A model generated the notes under the pieces. That model was not told the DNA's origin. It was given only the letters and a program-made list of their open reading frames with translations, and did no database searches. DNA of 64,000 bases from Paenibacillus cymbidii (lineage in GTDB: Bacteria; Bacillota; Bacilli; Paenibacillales; NBRC-103111): assembly GCF_004764705.1 (NCBI RefSeq), contig NZ_SHLX01000020.1, positions 1-64,000 on the forward strand, read 5' to 3'. The translations under genes were made by a program, and so were the position numbers. Shown here in pieces: positions 62,643 through 64,000 of the stretch. Positions within the stretch are counted from its first letter, which is position 1. Every line of letters starts with the position of its first letter.

Positions 62643-63029
62643 ATGATTACCGATTATTTAGACCCGATTAATTCATTAAATATGCCGGAAATGGCAGATA
62701 TGACTTTTGCAATGGACTTCCTTCTTCGTGCCAAGGAGGGTGTGCGAAATTTGTCCATCGCCCTGACGGAAACGGCTTCTCCAGATGTAAGAGCGCTGTT
62801 GCGCAATCATCTTAAACAGGGGATTGCAATGCACCAAGAAATCACGGAGCTTATGATTCGCAAAAAATGGTTCCATCCTTACGAGCTGAACGAACAGTAC
62901 CAACTCGACCAGCTTTCGGCGAAAAATACGGTGATGATCGGGCAGATGAATTTGTTCCCGGATGATACGTCGCGTAAAGGGTTGTTTGATCGGACCCCAG
63001 ATGAACATATTGGAGGACATAAAGCATGA
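62643..63029 (+). CDS. CotF-family spore coat protein
   Basis: 128 residues with the Coat_F four-helix motif (FAMDFLLRAKEGVRNLSIALTETASPDVRALL, HQEITELMIRKKWFHPYEL). Associated with the inner coat of endospores. Its stop overlaps the next start (ATGA). The order CotF-like, CotF-like, Zn-alcohol dehydrogenase is that of the yraG/yraF-adhB group of Bacillus, a sporulation-time operon. Confidence 0.85.
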   Translation: MITDYLDPINSLNMPEMADMTFAMDFLLRAKEGVRNLSIALTETASPDVRALLRNHLKQGIAMHQEITELMIRKKWFHPYELNEQYQLDQLSAKNTVMIGQMNLFPDDTSRKGLFDRTPDEHIGGHKA

Positions 63030-64000
63030 AGGCGGTGACCTATCAAGGGATTAAAAATGTCGTGGTCAAAGAGTTGCCGGATCCGAAGATTGAGAAACCG
63101 GACGATATGATCGTAAAGATCACCAGTACCGCCATTTGCGGTTCCGACCTTCACCTTATTCACGGGATGATCCCTAACCTTCAGGAGAACTATGTCATCG
63201 GGCATGAACCGATGGGGATCGTAGAAGAGGTAGGCCCCGGCGTGACAAAGGTAAAGAAAGGCGACCGCGTGATCATCCCGTTCAACATTGCATGCGGAGA
63301 ATGCTTTTTTTGCAAAAATCAGCTGGAAAGCCAATGTGACAAGTCAAACGAACACGGTGATATGGGCGCATATTTCGGCTATTCCGGAACGACCGGTGGT
63401 TACCCTGGCGGGCAAGCCGAGTATTTACGAGTTCCGTTTGCTAATTTCACCCACTTCAAGATTCCTGAAAACTGCGAGCAACCGGACGAAAAGCTAAGTT
63501 TGATCGCCGATGCCATGACGACGGCATTCTGGAGCGTAGATAACGCCGGCGTCAAGAATGGTGATACGGTCATCGTGCTCGGCTGCGGTCCGGTCGGACT
63601 TCTGGCGCAGAAATTCTGTTGGCTGAAAGGAGCCAAGCGGGTCATCGCCGTTGACTATGTCGATTATCGCTTACAGCATGCGAAGCGAACGAACCATGTG
63701 GAAATCGTAAACTTCGAACAGGATACGAATATCGGCAACAATCTCAAGGAAATGACCAAAGGCGGCGCCGATGTCGTGATTGATGCGGTAGGAATGGACG
63801 GCAAGATGAGCGATCTCGAATTTCTAGCCAGCGGTATGAAACTGCAAGGCGGCACGATGAGCGCTTTCATCATTGCGTCTCAGGCTGTCCGCAAAGGCGG
63901 GACCATCCAAATTACAGGGGTATACGGCGGACGCTATAACGGATTCCCGCTCGGCGACATCATGCAACGCAACGTGAATATCCGTTCCGGACAAGCCCCG
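63026..64000 (+). CDS. adhB: Zinc-dependent alcohol dehydrogenase, AdhB-like (incomplete at window edge)
   Basis: At least 325 residues, running off the window. Catalytic zinc ligands: Cys in AICGSDLHL near residue 38 and His in GHEPMGI near 59. A structural Cys cluster CGECFFCKNQLESQCD follows, then a Rossmann motif (VIVLGCGPVGLLAQ, near 177) binding NAD. The sequence resembles glutathione-independent formaldehyde/alcohol dehydrogenases. Coupled to the CotF-like gene by a 4-bp overlap. Start at 63026. Confidence 0.9.
   Translation, partial: MKAVTYQGIKNVVVKELPDPKIEKPDDMIVKITSTAICGSDLHLIHGMIPNLQENYVIGHEPMGIVEEVGPGVTKVKKGDRVIIPFNIACGECFFCKNQLESQCDKSNEHGDMGAYFGYSGTTGGYPGGQAEYLRVPFANFTHFKIPENCEQPDEKLSLIADAMTTAFWSVDNAGVKNGDTVIVLGCGPVGLLAQKFCWLKGAKRVIAVDYVDYRLQHAKRTNHVEIVNFEQDTNIGNNLKEMTKGGADVVIDAVGMDGKMSDLEFLASGMKLQGGTMSAFIIASQAVRKGGTIQITGVYGGRYNGFPLGDIMQRNVNIRSGQAP

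Overview
The window looks like a chromosomal segment of a spore-forming, pectin-using Gram-positive bacterium of the Paenibacillus/Cohnella type. Evidence: an S-layer-homology (SLH) surface protein, CotF-like spore coat genes next to an AdhB-like dehydrogenase, an LplABCD-like pectin-fragment uptake operon, a XerS relic, a T-box leader and strong AGGAGG-type ribosome binding sites. These are assignments by recognition of families, not by database search. No rRNA or tRNA gene was seen.

1-11 kb is an accessory cassette-like array. Eight small single-gene units all point left: nucleotidyltransferase, blasticidin/cytidine deaminase-like, two P-loop kinases, NUDIX, HIT, alpha/beta hydrolase, and phosphatase-NUDIX fusion. 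Most are bracketed by direct repeats of the type CTATCgtnnCCCGTTAGC (3' side) and TATCCTGCCCGTTAGC (5' side). Between genes lies a short GC-rich hairpin or a 400 bp block. The long blocks contain transposon-end-like repeats (TGTCGGNTGACAAGAACAT and permutations) and a terminator facing the same way as the genes. A T-box riboswitch precedes the first gene. An IS4-family element has truncated the phosphatase-NUDIX gene. A serine hydrolase follows. Further decayed units of this kind recur at 20.5-22 kb, 53.4-56.4 kb and 61-62 kb.

11.5-18.9 kb holds an OmpR-type two-component system (translationally coupled) divergent from a 1462-residue RCC1-repeat/Ig-like/SLH surface protein. Tandem TCCTTTAAGA boxes lie between them. 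Two arrays of a 15-bp dyad, YTGYA-N5-TRCAR, spaced about 51 bp apart, flank this region.

19-24 kb is eroded: a MocA-like gene, XdhC with its N-terminus lost to a transposon-end element, phosphotransferase and XerS relics, and a broken second copy of the IS. 24-29.3 kb is a tight four-gene type III polyketide cluster (PKS, methyltransferase, FAD hydroxylase/oxidoreductase, MMPL exporter) resembling srsABC-type alkylresorcinol/quinone pathways. 29.4-31.2 kb holds only gene fragments and transposon ends.

31.3-52.2 kb is a pectin/rhamnogalacturonan island. It has an AraC sensor-regulator, LplB/LplC/LplA ABC importer, LplD alpha-galacturonidase (GH4), a trehalase/GH63-like glycosidase, a very large secreted beta-helix protein with a 786-bp internal tandem duplication, and an SGNH esterase. 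It also has SDR and RraA-like genes, a second AraC regulator, and an operon of oligogalacturonate-lyase-like, acetyltransferase, GH105 and heparinase-like genes. The likely logic is import of pectic oligosaccharides followed by deacetylation, beta-elimination and hydrolysis inside the cell.

52.3-64 kb returns to accessory sequence (IS110 relic, VOC protein, WYL regulator, RMD1-family protein, GYF_2 membrane protein, frameshifted tail-collar/repeat exported protein, TetR fragment). It ends in the conserved spore-coat/AdhB operon, whose last gene runs off the window.
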